Shown here: positions 7,937 through 16,220 of the stretch, in pieces | How the letters are laid out: every line of letters starts with the position of its first letter | Position numbering within the stretch: the first letter of the stretch is position 1 | Source of the DNA: Brevibacillus panacihumi | GTDB taxonomy: Bacteria; Bacillota; Bacilli; Brevibacillales; Brevibacillaceae | Assembly: GCF_003710985.1 (NCBI RefSeq) | Contig: NZ_RHHT01000029.1 | Span: 59,870-123,869 of the forward strand | Direction: 5' to 3' | Length of the DNA stretch: 64,000 nt | The notes under the pieces: model-generated | What the model saw: the letters and a program-made list of their open reading frames with translations, nothing else | The model's database searches: none | What the model was told of the DNA's origin: nothing | Program-made: the position numbers and the translations under genes

Positions 7937-8941
7937 CTACTGCTGTGAAAGAAACAGTTGTGGAACGGTGTACAATGCTGGAGTGCCGCCTGTATGCAAA
8001 AACAGCAGGCGGTCCTCTCGGGTAAACTCTCCCTTGCGAATCTTCCCGATGAGTCCTGCCATCGCTTTGCCCGTGTACACAGGGTCCAGTAAAATTCCCT
8101 CGGTGCGAGCGACGAGCTTCACTGCCTCGACCATCCCTTCTGTGGGAATGGCATAACCCGCCCCGACATATTGGTCGTCGCAGCGTACGGCATCGTCCGG
8201 GATTTTTCCTTGCAGTCCTGTCAGTGCAGCGGTACGATGCAGCAAATCCCGCACCTGCGCCTCTTTTCCTTCCTGCGTACCGCTGACATTGATTCCGATG
8301 ACTTTGGTGTTCGACTGCCGGGCAAGAAAGCCTCCGACCAATCCTGCTTGTGTGCCTCCGCTCCCCGTACCTGTTACGACATAGTCAAAGGGCGTCCTGT
8401 CTGCCATCGCCTGCTGCTCGATTTCATCCGCGCAAGCCATATAGCCGAGCGAGCCGATCTGGTTGGAACCGCCAAGCGGGATGATATACGCCTTTCGTCC
8501 CTCTTTTTCCGCAGCTTGAGCCAGATGTTCCATGGCCACTTGCATATCGGCGTCTGCCGGAACCAGCTCGATTTTTTCTACGCCCATGAGATGGAACAAA
8601 AGATGATTGCCGCTCGCCAACGGATCGTACTCTCCTACCTCGGGTCTGGAGAGAACCAACTGGCAGCGCAAGCCTTCCCGCACTGCTGCCGCCAGAGTGA
8701 GACGGCAGTGATTGGACTGCACCGCTCCGCAGGTGATCAGCGTATCGGCCCCCTGTCGAATGGCATCAGCTACGAGATACTCCAATTTGCGCGTCTTGTT
8801 TCCCCCTGCCGTCAAACCCAACATATCGTCGCGTTTGATCCAGATGGACGGTCCCCCCAATGCTTCTGAAAGCCGTTCCAGCTTTTGAATCGGCGTCGGT
8901 CCCGTCGTATACGTCCTGCGATGATAGCGGATCTCGTTCAT
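7937..8941 (-). CDS. dcyD: D-cysteine desulfhydrase / ACC deaminase family PLP enzyme
   Basis: A 334-residue pyridoxal-phosphate enzyme of the fold-type II family. The Schiff-base lysine motif is in GLTAGGNKTRKLEYL (near residue 50), followed by CGAVQSNHCRLTLAAA, and a Gly-rich phosphate-binding loop in TGTGSGGTQAG near residue 193. This pattern is typical of D-cysteine desulfhydrase, which makes pyruvate, sulfide and ammonia from D-cysteine; ACC deaminases and L-cysteate lyases are close relatives and are not excluded. The start at 8941 (MNEIRYHRRT) is preferred over a longer frame. A GTATGG/CCATAC inverted repeat lies about 25-45 bp upstream and could be an operator. Confidence 0.85.
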   Translation of the reverse strand: MNEIRYHRRTYTTGPTPIQKLERLSEALGGPSIWIKRDDMLGLTAGGNKTRKLEYLVADAIRQGADTLITCGAVQSNHCRLTLAAAVREGLRCQLVLSRPEVGEYDPLASGNHLLFHLMGVEKIELVPADADMQVAMEHLAQAAEKEGRKAYIIPLGGSNQIGSLGYMACADEIEQQAMADRTPFDYVVTGTGSGGTQAGLVGGFLARQSNTKVIGINVSGTQEGKEAQVRDLLHRTAALTGLQGKIPDDAVRCDDQYVGAGYAIPTEGMVEAVKLVARTEGILLDPVYTGKAMAGLIGKIRKGEFTREDRLLFLHTGGTPALYTVPQLFLSQQ

Positions 8942-9049
8942 GTGCGGCTCGCCTCTTTTCTTGGTATGGTCTTTATTCCATACTACATACCCGCAGAAAA
9001 TTCCTTTCACAACGTAAGATCAGGCAAGGCATAGCTTGGGGCAAAATGC

Positions 9050-9085
9050 GAAACGAGGCTGCACAGTCGCAACCTCGTTGTTTCG
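9050..9085 (-). terminator. Probable terminator of the spoVA-phosphatase operon
   Basis: On the minus strand CGAAACAACGAGG pairs with CCTCGTTTCG, followed by CATTTTGC. It lies immediately after the phosphatase stop. Confidence 0.5.
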
Positions 9086-9088
9086 AAA

Positions 9089-10672
9089 TCACTTCGTCAA
9101 CTGCAGAAGCCAGTCCTTCAAATCTACAATGCGCAGCGTTTTCGGGCGCGTATCGGTCCCTGAAACAAGCAGTGGAACCAGCGAATCCTTTTCATGCAAC
9201 GAACCGTGAGCCGCTCCGCCGATGTGAGTCGGAGAGCTCTCACTGACCAGCTCATAGCCGGGCTTACTGGTTACGACCACGTATCTTCCTTCGTGAGAAT
9301 GCATGGCACCGTACAATCTCGCCAAAACATCGGGATACTTTCCGTATCTGATCCGCTTGTTCTGGATGTCAAGGTCTACCAGTTCAGAATTGCCTTTTAT
9401 GTGCCAAGACTGTCCATATTCATCTATGTACTTTCCCTCGGGACGATAGGAGAAGGCTTGCGTGGTATTCCCCGCCGTAACCACAATATCTTGACCGGCT
9501 TTTCTTGCGATGATATCTAGCTTGTCTTCTCTCTGCAATTTCTTTACGAGCTCAGGCAACCCAATGTTGGAATCGATGGCGTAGATGTAAGCCATGCGTT
9601 CATTCGGCATAATCACTACCTGATCTTCCTTTGAAACAGGCTCGCTCAATTTCGCGATACGATAAGGTTGCAAAAGCGGACGAAGATCAATTTTGGCTTC
9701 CTGGCGGTCATCCAGAACGGTGGTTTGCCCGCTGTCTCCCATGACGATCCATACCGCCTGCTTTACGGCCTGATCCCACGACCCAAAGGCGTTCAGCGCC
9801 TCTTGCAGCGCTTGATCCGCTTTGACAATTCCATCTGTCTCGGCAGGTCCCTTTCTATGAACAGTCATATCGTTCTCCGGAAAATAGGCGATGGTGAGCG
9901 CAGGAAGCTTTTTATGGCGAATCAGAAAAGCCAGGTCTTGAGCAGTAAATGTATTGTTCAGTCCATATTTTTTCCACACTTGGGTGTTGCGGTTATTCTT
10001 CGGGTCCAATTGGGCAAAAGCCGCGTAGGAAAGCAGGGATGGCCCGGTCACTTTGATTTGTTCCGGCAGGCTCGTCCCTTTTGCGGTCATAGGCGGTACT
10101 CGCAGGCTGTGTTCCGTTTTGCCGCGAAATACAATCGCATTAATCGAAGCCGATTCTTTGCCTTGTTCCGCCAGTTCTTCATGAATGGTTTTCGTACGTT
10201 TGTTCAGTTGAACCTGATTTAAATGATATACAGCATCCATCACAACTTGCGGTTGATTGATTTTCAAAGCTTCCTTAGGACCGTTCCCGTAGAAAATCAT
10301 ACGTTTTTCCTTGTCGCTGTACCAGACTAAACCAGGAACATGGTGATGGTCCGTATAGGTGCCTGTCAAAAACGTGCTATCAATGGTTACGGACATCGTA
10401 GGAAAAGAACTCACCATTTGCGGGAAGTAGCGCCCGTTGTCGTACAGATGCTTCAATGCAGGCGCGCGTCCTTGTTGCATGACTTTGCGCAAAGGCTCGT
10501 CCATTAAGGAGTCAATGAGGATGACAATGACAGGTTTGGCAGAGCGGGGGGTGACGGATTGGATGCTTTGCTGATTTGCCTGATCACGTGGAGGGCTGCT
10601 GCAACTCAGGACGATTCCCGCGAGCAGCATGATCCAAAGAAAGGGGGTTCCCTTTTTCAGCAGATTTCTCAC
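9089..10672 (-). CDS. Alkaline-phosphatase superfamily lipoprotein (type I phosphodiesterase/nucleotide pyrophosphatase-like)
   Basis: About 527 residues. A hydrophobic N-terminus ends at a likely lipobox (IVLSCSS). The metal-binding pattern of the superfamily is visible: VIVILIDSLMDEP at the start, the nucleophile region SSFPTMSVTIDSTFLTGTY, an internal VMGDSGQTT, and a late GGAAHGSLHEKDSLVPLLVSG. The true substrate is unknown; relatives cleave phosphoesters or phosphonate and lipid headgroups. A GTG at 10681 overlaps the spoVAE stop, but GTG at 10672 has better spacing from AAGGGG. Placement as the last gene of a spoVA operon suggests forespore expression. Confidence 0.85.
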   Translation of the reverse strand: MRNLLKKGTPFLWIMLLAGIVLSCSSPPRDQANQQSIQSVTPRSAKPVIVILIDSLMDEPLRKVMQQGRAPALKHLYDNGRYFPQMVSSFPTMSVTIDSTFLTGTYTDHHHVPGLVWYSDKEKRMIFYGNGPKEALKINQPQVVMDAVYHLNQVQLNKRTKTIHEELAEQGKESASINAIVFRGKTEHSLRVPPMTAKGTSLPEQIKVTGPSLLSYAAFAQLDPKNNRNTQVWKKYGLNNTFTAQDLAFLIRHKKLPALTIAYFPENDMTVHRKGPAETDGIVKADQALQEALNAFGSWDQAVKQAVWIVMGDSGQTTVLDDRQEAKIDLRPLLQPYRIAKLSEPVSKEDQVVIMPNERMAYIYAIDSNIGLPELVKKLQREDKLDIIARKAGQDIVVTAGNTTQAFSYRPEGKYIDEYGQSWHIKGNSELVDLDIQNKRIRYGKYPDVLARLYGAMHSHEGRYVVVTSKPGYELVSESSPTHIGGAAHGSLHEKDSLVPLLVSGTDTRPKTLRIVDLKDWLLQLTK

Positions 10673-10677
10673 TTCTA

Positions 10678-11028
10678 TCACCCCTTCGGACGAAATACAA
10701 GCGCCACGAGAAAGCCAAAGACAATTGCCGATGAAATCCCGGCACTCGTCACCTCAAAAATACCGGTGATAACGCCGACCAGACCGCTCTTCTCCGCTTC
10801 AGCCATCGCCCCATGCACAAGCGCGTTGCCAAAAGACGTGATCGGCACGGTCGCGCCCGCTCCCGCAAATTTGATCAATGGATCGTACAAGCCGACACCA
10901 TCGAGGACAGCACCTGCTACGACCAGGGAGGACATGGTGTGCGCCGGTGTCAATTTCACTACGTCCAGGAGAAACTGCCCGATCAGGCAAATCACTCCGC
11001 CAACCAGAAATGCCCACAAAAACGTCAT
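10678..11028 (-). CDS. spoVAE: Stage V sporulation protein AE
   Basis: A 116-residue membrane protein matching SpoVAE (SpoVAEb type): [16 protein letters not shown] at the N-terminus, [19 protein letters not shown] in the middle, and a final hydrophobic helix. With SpoVAC and SpoVAD it belongs to the complex that moves dipicolinic acid into the developing spore and releases it during germination. It shares the GGVICLIGQ and VPxTxFxN blocks with SpoVAC upstream, reflecting their common origin. AGGAGGGGG precedes the ATG. Confidence 0.95.
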   Translation of the reverse strand: MTFLWAFLVGGVICLIGQFLLDVVKLTPAHTMSSLVVAGAVLDGVGLYDPLIKFAGAGATVPITSFGNALVHGAMAEAEKSGLVGVITGIFEVTSAGISSAIVFGFLVALVFRPKG

Positions 11029-11039
11029 GATCCCCCTCC

Positions 11040-12050
11040 TTACAACGTATCCGCTTCAATAGCTACAGCGTGCGCGATGCAAGGGATGCTCTCCCCTTGC
11101 TGATACGATATCGGCGACAGCAGCGCCCCAGTAGCTACGACCAAAATCCGCTTCCACTCTCCTTCTTGCATGCGGCGCAGCAGATGTCCATAGGTAACAG
11201 TAGCGCAGCAACCGCATCCGCTGCCCCCTGACCAGACTGTCGGATTGTCGCCGTAGATCAGCATGCCGCAATCCACATAGCGCTCCAATGGCACATTGAC
11301 ATTGTGCTTGGGCAATAGCTCGGAGAGAATGGAATGACCCACCTTTCCCAGATCCCCCGTCACGATCAGGTCGTAGTGGTCATGGGGAAGCTTCAGGTCG
11401 CGAAAATGGGTTTCGATCGTCGCCAGCGCAGCAGGTGCCATCGCTCCCCCCATATTGAACGGGTCAGACATGCCCATATCGACGATTTTGCCGATTGTGG
11501 CGGCTGCCACGCGCAATCCATTCCCTTGATTCGCCACGACGGCAGCCCCCGCTCCGGTCACGGTCCACTGCGCTGTCGGCGGCTTTTGCGAGCCGTATTC
11601 CGTAGGATAGCGATACTGCTTTTCTGCGGCAGCATTGTGACTGCCTGTAGCGGCCAACACATAGTCTGCGGCTTGGCTGTCCACCATCAGGGCAGCAAGC
11701 GCCAGACCTTCCATGGATGTGGAGCAGGCGCCGAAAATCCCCAGAAAAGGGATGGAGAGCGTACGGGCAGAAAAATTGGCAGAGATGCACTGATTCATCA
11801 AATCGCCCGCCAGCATGAATTGCACCTGCTCTTTTCGCAATCCCGCCTTTTCAATCGCCTTGTCGCATGCTTCCTCGAGCAAGACTTTTTCCGCCTTCTC
11901 CCAGCTGTCCTGACCGATCATCAGATGACCGTGCAGGATATCAAAATCATTCGCCAACGGTCCCTGTGCCTCAAAGGGTCCGCCAATCGCAGCCCTTCCG
12001 GCAATCACCGGCCTTGATGGAAACACCCATGACTGGTAGCCCTGGCGCAT
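11040..12050 (-). CDS. spoVAD: Stage V sporulation protein AD
   Basis: A 336-residue soluble protein with a thiolase/ketoacyl-synthase fold. SpoVAD is known to bind dipicolinic acid on the inner spore membrane. Here the active-site-like cysteine is in [13 protein letters not shown] (Cys109), and typical blocks [16 protein letters not shown] and [12 protein letters not shown] follow. Start and stop nearly abut spoVAC and spoVAE, fitting one operon. GGGGGG precedes the ATG. Confidence 0.96.
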   Translation of the reverse strand: MRQGYQSWVFPSRPVIAGRAAIGGPFEAQGPLANDFDILHGHLMIGQDSWEKAEKVLLEEACDKAIEKAGLRKEQVQFMLAGDLMNQCISANFSARTLSIPFLGIFGACSTSMEGLALAALMVDSQAADYVLAATGSHNAAAEKQYRYPTEYGSQKPPTAQWTVTGAGAAVVANQGNGLRVAAATIGKIVDMGMSDPFNMGGAMAPAALATIETHFRDLKLPHDHYDLIVTGDLGKVGHSILSELLPKHNVNVPLERYVDCGMLIYGDNPTVWSGGSGCGCCATVTYGHLLRRMQEGEWKRILVVATGALLSPISYQQGESIPCIAHAVAIEADTL

Positions 12051-12053
12051 CTT

Positions 12054-12527
12054 TCATCCCCCCATTTTGATCAGTGTTTTGATGAGTCCGATGACAAACG
12101 CCGAAGCTACACCGAAGACGATGACCGAGCCTGCCAGCTTGAACATGTTGCCGCCTACTCCCAGCACAAAGCCTTCACTTCGGTGTTCGAGGGCCGCAGA
12201 CGTGATCGAATTGGCAAAACCAGTCACAGGTACGCTGGTTCCCGCTCCCGCCCATTGCGCGATGCGATCGTACCACCCCAATCCAGTTAACAAGGCAGAG
12301 AGGAAGATCAAAACCGCTACCGTCGGGTTGCCTGCCGTTTTTTCGGTGAAATCAAAAAAGTGGATAAACATCTCCTGAATCCCCTGCCCGATCAGACAGA
12401 TCACTCCCCCTACCAAAAAGGCGCGAAGGAAATTGCGGGCGAGGGGACGGGCAGGCTCGTGGCGCTTCGCAAGCTCCTGGTATTCCTGCTGAGTCAAGGT
12501 CAATTTTTTCTTTTTCTGATCAGCCAT
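12054..12527 (-). CDS. spoVAC: Stage V sporulation protein AC
   Basis: A 157-residue membrane protein with a basic cytoplasmic N-terminus (QKKKKLTLTQQEYQELAKRH) and several membrane helices. The conserved GGVICLIGQ and GAGTSVPVTGFANSITSAA blocks identify SpoVAC, which acts as a mechanosensitive dipicolinate channel in Bacillus subtilis. The start is the ATG at 12527, eight bases after GGGAG. It sits third in an operon behind two DUF1657-bearing genes, an order seen in the mobile spoVA2mob operons. Confidence 0.96.
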   Translation of the reverse strand: MADQKKKKLTLTQQEYQELAKRHEPARPLARNFLRAFLVGGVICLIGQGIQEMFIHFFDFTEKTAGNPTVAVLIFLSALLTGLGWYDRIAQWAGAGTSVPVTGFANSITSAALEHRSEGFVLGVGGNMFKLAGSVIVFGVASAFVIGLIKTLIKMGG

Positions 12528-12542
12528 CAATTTCGCTCCCTA

Positions 12543-13403
12543 TTAACGCATTAACAGCGGTTTCACTGTATCAATCACCTTTTGCAGTTCCTGCGAGTCG
12601 CCTTGGTAGGTCCGCTTCACTCGCTGATCCTGCGTTCCCAAAGCATAGAGCTCAAGATCTGCCTGGCATTTTTTCAAGGTGGCGAACGTCAGCTTCATCT
12701 CGATCGGCTGGGCAACCTTCAGCTTGTCATCATACAAGTCGAGATAGAGCTGCCCGCCTTTGTCCACTTGTCCCAGGAACACATTTTCCAGAGCGACGCC
12801 TGCCTTTTCCAACTCAGCCCGGACCCAATTGCGGTTCAATCCGTTGTTCGCCAGGGGCTCATCCAAAATCACGCCATCCATAATGACGGTCTGCGGTTCT
12901 TCGGCAGGAGAGACTTTCAGCCCGAGATGCTGCGGTGTCACCGGCTGATGCTGCGACTTGAGCAGCACACTCAAGTCTCCGCTCGCTTCCATCAGGGCAA
13001 ATTCAACGTCAGCCACGCGAAAAACATCTTTCATGCGCAGATGCTCCAACAAGTCTTCGGTTGTCATCCGCTCACTTTTGAGATTGTCCTCCAGAATTTT
13101 TCCATCCTTGATCAGGATCGTGGCATTTCCTTGCACGATGTTGCGAACTTTTTTGCTTTTCAGCGACAGCCATTCCAGCAAGACGGGGAACAACGCGAAA
13201 ATGGTGAGTGCAATCAAGCTATGATAGATAGGTCCATCCATTTCTGTTGCCATAAATGCTGCGATAGAACCGATGGATATTCCGACGATGTATTCAATAT
13301 AAGTAATTTGCCGAATCTGCCTCTTTCCAATGATTTTGGTGAGTATAAACAGATAGGCAAAAGCAACGAACGACCGTATGACGATATCTAGCCAATCCGG
13401 CAT
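12543..13403 (-). CDS. YetF-like DUF421 membrane protein fused to a C-terminal DUF1657 domain
   Basis: A 286-residue protein. Residues 1-85 form three membrane helices, followed by the DUF421 (YetF/YrbG) cytoplasmic domain with the NATILIKDGKI and RNWVRAELEKAGV blocks to about residue 230. The last 50 residues (FATLKKCQADLELYALGTQD) match the separate DUF1657 protein encoded just upstream, so this is a DUF421-DUF1657 fusion. DUF421 proteins of spoVA2mob operons have been linked to spore properties, but the molecular role is unknown. GGAGG precedes the ATG. Confidence 0.9.
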   Translation of the reverse strand: MPDWLDIVIRSFVAFAYLFILTKIIGKRQIRQITYIEYIVGISIGSIAAFMATEMDGPIYHSLIALTIFALFPVLLEWLSLKSKKVRNIVQGNATILIKDGKILEDNLKSERMTTEDLLEHLRMKDVFRVADVEFALMEASGDLSVLLKSQHQPVTPQHLGLKVSPAEEPQTVIMDGVILDEPLANNGLNRNWVRAELEKAGVALENVFLGQVDKGGQLYLDLYDDKLKVAQPIEMKLTFATLKKCQADLELYALGTQDQRVKRTYQGDSQELQKVIDTVKPLLMR

Positions 13404-13474
13404 ATCCTACCTCCACTTTCCTCCAGGAAAGGAAGAGAGGCTCGAATCCCCTCCCCGTCTCCTGTTTGGAAGCC

Positions 13475-13681
13475 TTAGAATCCTTTGTATTGCGGTTCTT
13501 CGTTTTCCAGCTCAGTCACACGCTGTTCCAGGTTCGTAATGATGGACTGTGTTTGTTCAGCAGCCTGGGTGTACAATTGCTTGGCTTGTTGGTTCTGTGT
13601 GCCCAGTGCGAATGTTTCCAGATTCGCCTGTGCACCTTTCAAGCTGGCCAGCGTTTGTTTTACTTGCGCTCCAACTGTCAT
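13475..13681 (-). CDS. DUF1657 domain protein
   Basis: A 68-residue, mostly helical protein (TLASLKGAQANLETFALGT, then a Gln-rich second helix) of the DUF1657 family, a companion of sporulation spoVA operons. Its core is duplicated as the C-terminal domain of the next gene. A strong GGAGGTGAGAGGAA site precedes the ATG. First gene of the SpoVA operon. I did not find a convincing SigG promoter in the 110 bp upstream. Its biochemical function is unknown. Confidence 0.85.
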   Translation of the reverse strand: MTVGAQVKQTLASLKGAQANLETFALGTQNQQAKQLYTQAAEQTQSIITNLEQRVTELENEEPQYKGF

Positions 13682-13792
13682 TTCCTCTCACCTCCTGCAA
13701 CTATAGAATCAACCAAAAGGAAAGAAATTATCCCCAGTCGATCATCGAGCTTCACCCTCACCTTTCTGGAATTAAAAACAATTAATGAAAAA

Positions 13793-13824
13793 CAAAAAAA
13801 GTACCATCTACATGTAGACGGTAC
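13793..13824 (-). terminator. Terminator after the 13851-14522 gene
   Basis: The minus strand reads GTACCGTCTA, CATGTAGATGGTAC and then seven T residues; a near-perfect palindrome with a long T tract. Confidence 0.85.
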
Positions 13825-13850
13825 GATTCGAAACATTATTTTTTTCTTCG

Positions 13851-14522
13851 TTACGAAGACAGCGGCTTATATGCGGCTGCTAGTCTGATCAGGTCTTGAT
13901 CTGAAAGATTTCCGATGATTTGTAGCCGGATGACCTTCCCCTGCGGATCGAGAATGTGAACGGTAAGACGCTGTATTTCGCTGTTTTGAAAAGGGGTAAG
14001 GGTAGCTACATTGTCGCTGCCGGGAATCTGCATCACTTTCATATAGCCGGGATATTCGTCGCGGACTCGTGTTTTGTTGTCCAGGATGGCCTGTGTGTAC
14101 GTATCCCGATCCTGAATGACGACTGCCCACTCCCCCTCCTTCTGGTAGATGTCCCAATGATTCAATTTCAGGACTGGGGCTCCCATCTTCCCATCCTTGA
14201 GGGTGAAATACTGCGTGTACAGACCATTTGACGAGAGGAGCGGCAGCCTGAATGGTGCCGGGCGATAAAGAGGCGCTTCAAACACTTTTTGCGTCTCCTC
14301 GGTCGTGATGACCTTTCCCCCTTTGCTCATCCGCTGGTAGTCCTCCAACGTAGACGTAAGCGCATCCGGCTTCTCCGTCTCCGATGTTTTTTTGATCGTG
14401 ATCTCTAGGTTGTGCCAAATCACATTTTGAGAGGCTTCCTCCGCATATATGGTTACGGGACCGCTTAGGGCCGCAGTTAGAAAAAAGGTGGCATAGACAG
14501 ATCGAAGGTTCATTCCCATCAT
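13851..14522 (-). CDS. Secreted protein of an ECF sigma operon (DUF4367-like C-terminus)
   Basis: A 223-residue exported protein. Its signal peptide probably ends after PVTIYAEEA. The final segment (RLQIIGNLSDQDLIRLAAAY) resembles the end of DUF4367 proteins, as does the end of the anti-sigma factor encoded upstream, suggesting a shared extracytoplasmic module. It overlaps the anti-sigma stop by one base and completes a sigma, anti-sigma, secreted protein operon. It may modulate signal sensing outside the membrane; that is inference. Confidence 0.7.
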   Translation of the reverse strand: MMGMNLRSVYATFFLTAALSGPVTIYAEEASQNVIWHNLEITIKKTSETEKPDALTSTLEDYQRMSKGGKVITTEETQKVFEAPLYRPAPFRLPLLSSNGLYTQYFTLKDGKMGAPVLKLNHWDIYQKEGEWAVVIQDRDTYTQAILDNKTRVRDEYPGYMKVMQIPGSDNVATLTPFQNSEIQRLTVHILDPQGKVIRLQIIGNLSDQDLIRLAAAYKPLSS

Positions 14523-15445
14523 CAGGATCTCCTCTCCAGAATGTCATTGGCAATTTCCAGTAATTTTTCTTTGGTCATGCTGCTGTCCGTCGAATTGATG
14601 GATAGCGACCAGTCCTGATCCATCCATCTTACTTCCCTGCGCATTTTTCCATACGGATCTTCTCTTTCGATATACAGGCCTTCCGAGCCGCCAATCGATA
14701 CTTCCTCTACAATCTGATTGGCGCCTGGGACCGTCATCATGCTATTTCCTACCCAAAATTGCTTCAGCATATTGACCCGAAGCTGGTTCCCGGCAGCATC
14801 CTCATAAGCGGCAGAAGCATGATAGACCGTCGGCAATACTGTGACGGGTTCGACCATCAGCGCCTGATTGGTTTCGTCAGCCTTGCGTTTCAGATTCTCT
14901 TCCAAAGCCTCGTCTTTTTGGTAATCATAGCTGACCATTCCTTCTTTAAACTTGTATGCTGTAGCGATTTCCGCAGGATAGTCGAGGATATTCTTGAGAT
15001 GAGTGTTCAGCTCCACCAGTTCGTTCAACATATACGGCTTGGCGATATAGCTGACCTCGCCCTGGCCCGCTTCGTTCTTCTGATAGACGGCAGCAGCCGT
15101 GCCGGGAGCAAGCTTGCTTCTTACTTCATCCAGTTTGGCCTGCGCCGCCTGCAATTCGGCCAGCCTTTCCTTGGACAGAGGAGGAGCCGCCTGATATTCC
15201 ATGACCGTTTCCCCCTGCTGATTCTGGATCTTGTACCAGGTAATCGAGGCAAAACCTGACGCAAAGATAAAAACAAGCGTAGCCACTAATAGCCATTTTG
15301 TCCTGCCTGCCTGCCGCATGGGCGATCTGCTTTGGCTCTCTTGTTTGACAGAAAGAAGAATTCTTTCCCGCAAGTCTGGCGACAGTTGAACTGTCTCCTC
15401 GACTGCACGCAATGCTTCCATGGCATATCTCATTTTGTGATCCAT
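14522..15445 (-). CDS. Membrane anti-sigma factor, extracytoplasmic DUF4367-like domain
   Basis: A 307-residue protein beginning two bases after the sigma-factor stop, with GGGAGGGAG before the ATG. Layout: a cytoplasmic helical N-terminus (MRYAMEALRAVEETVQLSPD) of about 47 residues, one membrane helix (WLLVATLVFIFASGFASITW), and a long outer domain. No zinc-binding HxxxCxxC motif is seen, so it differs from ZAS-type anti-sigmas such as the one at 23186-23905. Gene order supports it holding the partner sigma factor inactive. Confidence 0.75.
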   Translation of the reverse strand: MDHKMRYAMEALRAVEETVQLSPDLRERILLSVKQESQSRSPMRQAGRTKWLLVATLVFIFASGFASITWYKIQNQQGETVMEYQAAPPLSKERLAELQAAQAKLDEVRSKLAPGTAAAVYQKNEAGQGEVSYIAKPYMLNELVELNTHLKNILDYPAEIATAYKFKEGMVSYDYQKDEALEENLKRKADETNQALMVEPVTVLPTVYHASAAYEDAAGNQLRVNMLKQFWVGNSMMTVPGANQIVEEVSIGGSEGLYIEREDPYGKMRREVRWMDQDWSLSINSTDSSMTKEKLLEIANDILERRS

Positions 15446-15447
15446 GC

Positions 15448-16026
15448 TTACTGCTCCCTCCCCAAGGTTAAAGACTGCTGGCTGACAATCTCCCGTGCTT
15501 TCATCAATGCGTGGTGCAAGCGCGACTTTACTGTCCCTATAGGCAATTGCAGGATTTCGGCGATCTCTTCTTGGGTGCAACCATGCCAGTATTTCAATAC
15601 CAGGACACTGCGAAATTTGAACGGAAGCTGCTGAATTTGCTCCATCAGTTGCTGTTGTTCCAACTGTTCAACAACTTCTTTGGAGATGTCCGGTACAGTC
15701 TGTACAGGCGAAAGCAGTTGTACCTTGTTGAAAAGCCGGACGATTTTCCAACCGCGCCGACGGTAATTCTGGATTTGTCGTACGGCTACGCCTGTCAACC
15801 AGGAGGAAAAGGTTCGAGCATGATCATAATTGTGCAACGACCTGTATACCTCCAGATAAATGTCGTGAATCACATCCTCTGCATCCTGCTTGTTGTCCAG
15901 TAGAAACAGCACGGTCTTCTTGACCTCATGAATGGTCAAATCATACAGTTCACCGAAAGCGTCCCGATTTCCGGCAAGCGTCTGCCTGATGGATGCATGA
16001 AGTCTTTCCTCGGCTGACCGATCCAC
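15448..16026 (-). CDS. ECF-type RNA polymerase sigma factor
   Basis: A 192-residue sigma-70 family member. Region 2 is recognised by FGELYDLTIHEVKKTVLFLL and the DAEDVIHDIYLEVYRSLHNYD core with FSSWLTGVAVRQIQNYRRR; region 4 by IQQLPFKFRSVLVLKYWHGCTQEEIAEIL and PIGTVKSRLHHAL (helix-turn-helix). It would direct transcription of a stress regulon, probably including its own operon. A GTG start follows GAGGGTGGG. The specific signal is unknown. Confidence 0.92.
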   Translation of the reverse strand: MDRSAEERLHASIRQTLAGNRDAFGELYDLTIHEVKKTVLFLLDNKQDAEDVIHDIYLEVYRSLHNYDHARTFSSWLTGVAVRQIQNYRRRGWKIVRLFNKVQLLSPVQTVPDISKEVVEQLEQQQLMEQIQQLPFKFRSVLVLKYWHGCTQEEIAEILQLPIGTVKSRLHHALMKAREIVSQQSLTLGREQ

Positions 16027-16150
16027 ATTCCCACCCTCTTTCCGTTGATTTACACCTCATATTGGTCACTCGCGATTATTTCGTTCAAAAAAACAAGCTC
16101 TCCCCTGATCCTACCAAATTTTGTGTTCAACGGGCTTTACTCGGCTACGC

Positions 16151-16197
16151 AAAAAAGCCAGTGAGCCTCGCCTTTTCCGTCGAGTGCCACTGGCTTT
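16151..16197 (-). terminator. Terminator after the broken alcohol dehydrogenase
   Basis: The minus strand reads AAAGCCAGTGGCAC ... CTCACTGGCTTTTTTGCG, a strong stem with six T residues. Confidence 0.8.
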
Positions 16198-16220
16198 CAC
16201 CATGCTGTGGACAAATTGGT

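Noticed and set aside
13682..13792. SigG promoter before the spoVA operon
   Set aside because: No convincing -35/-10 match found by eye.
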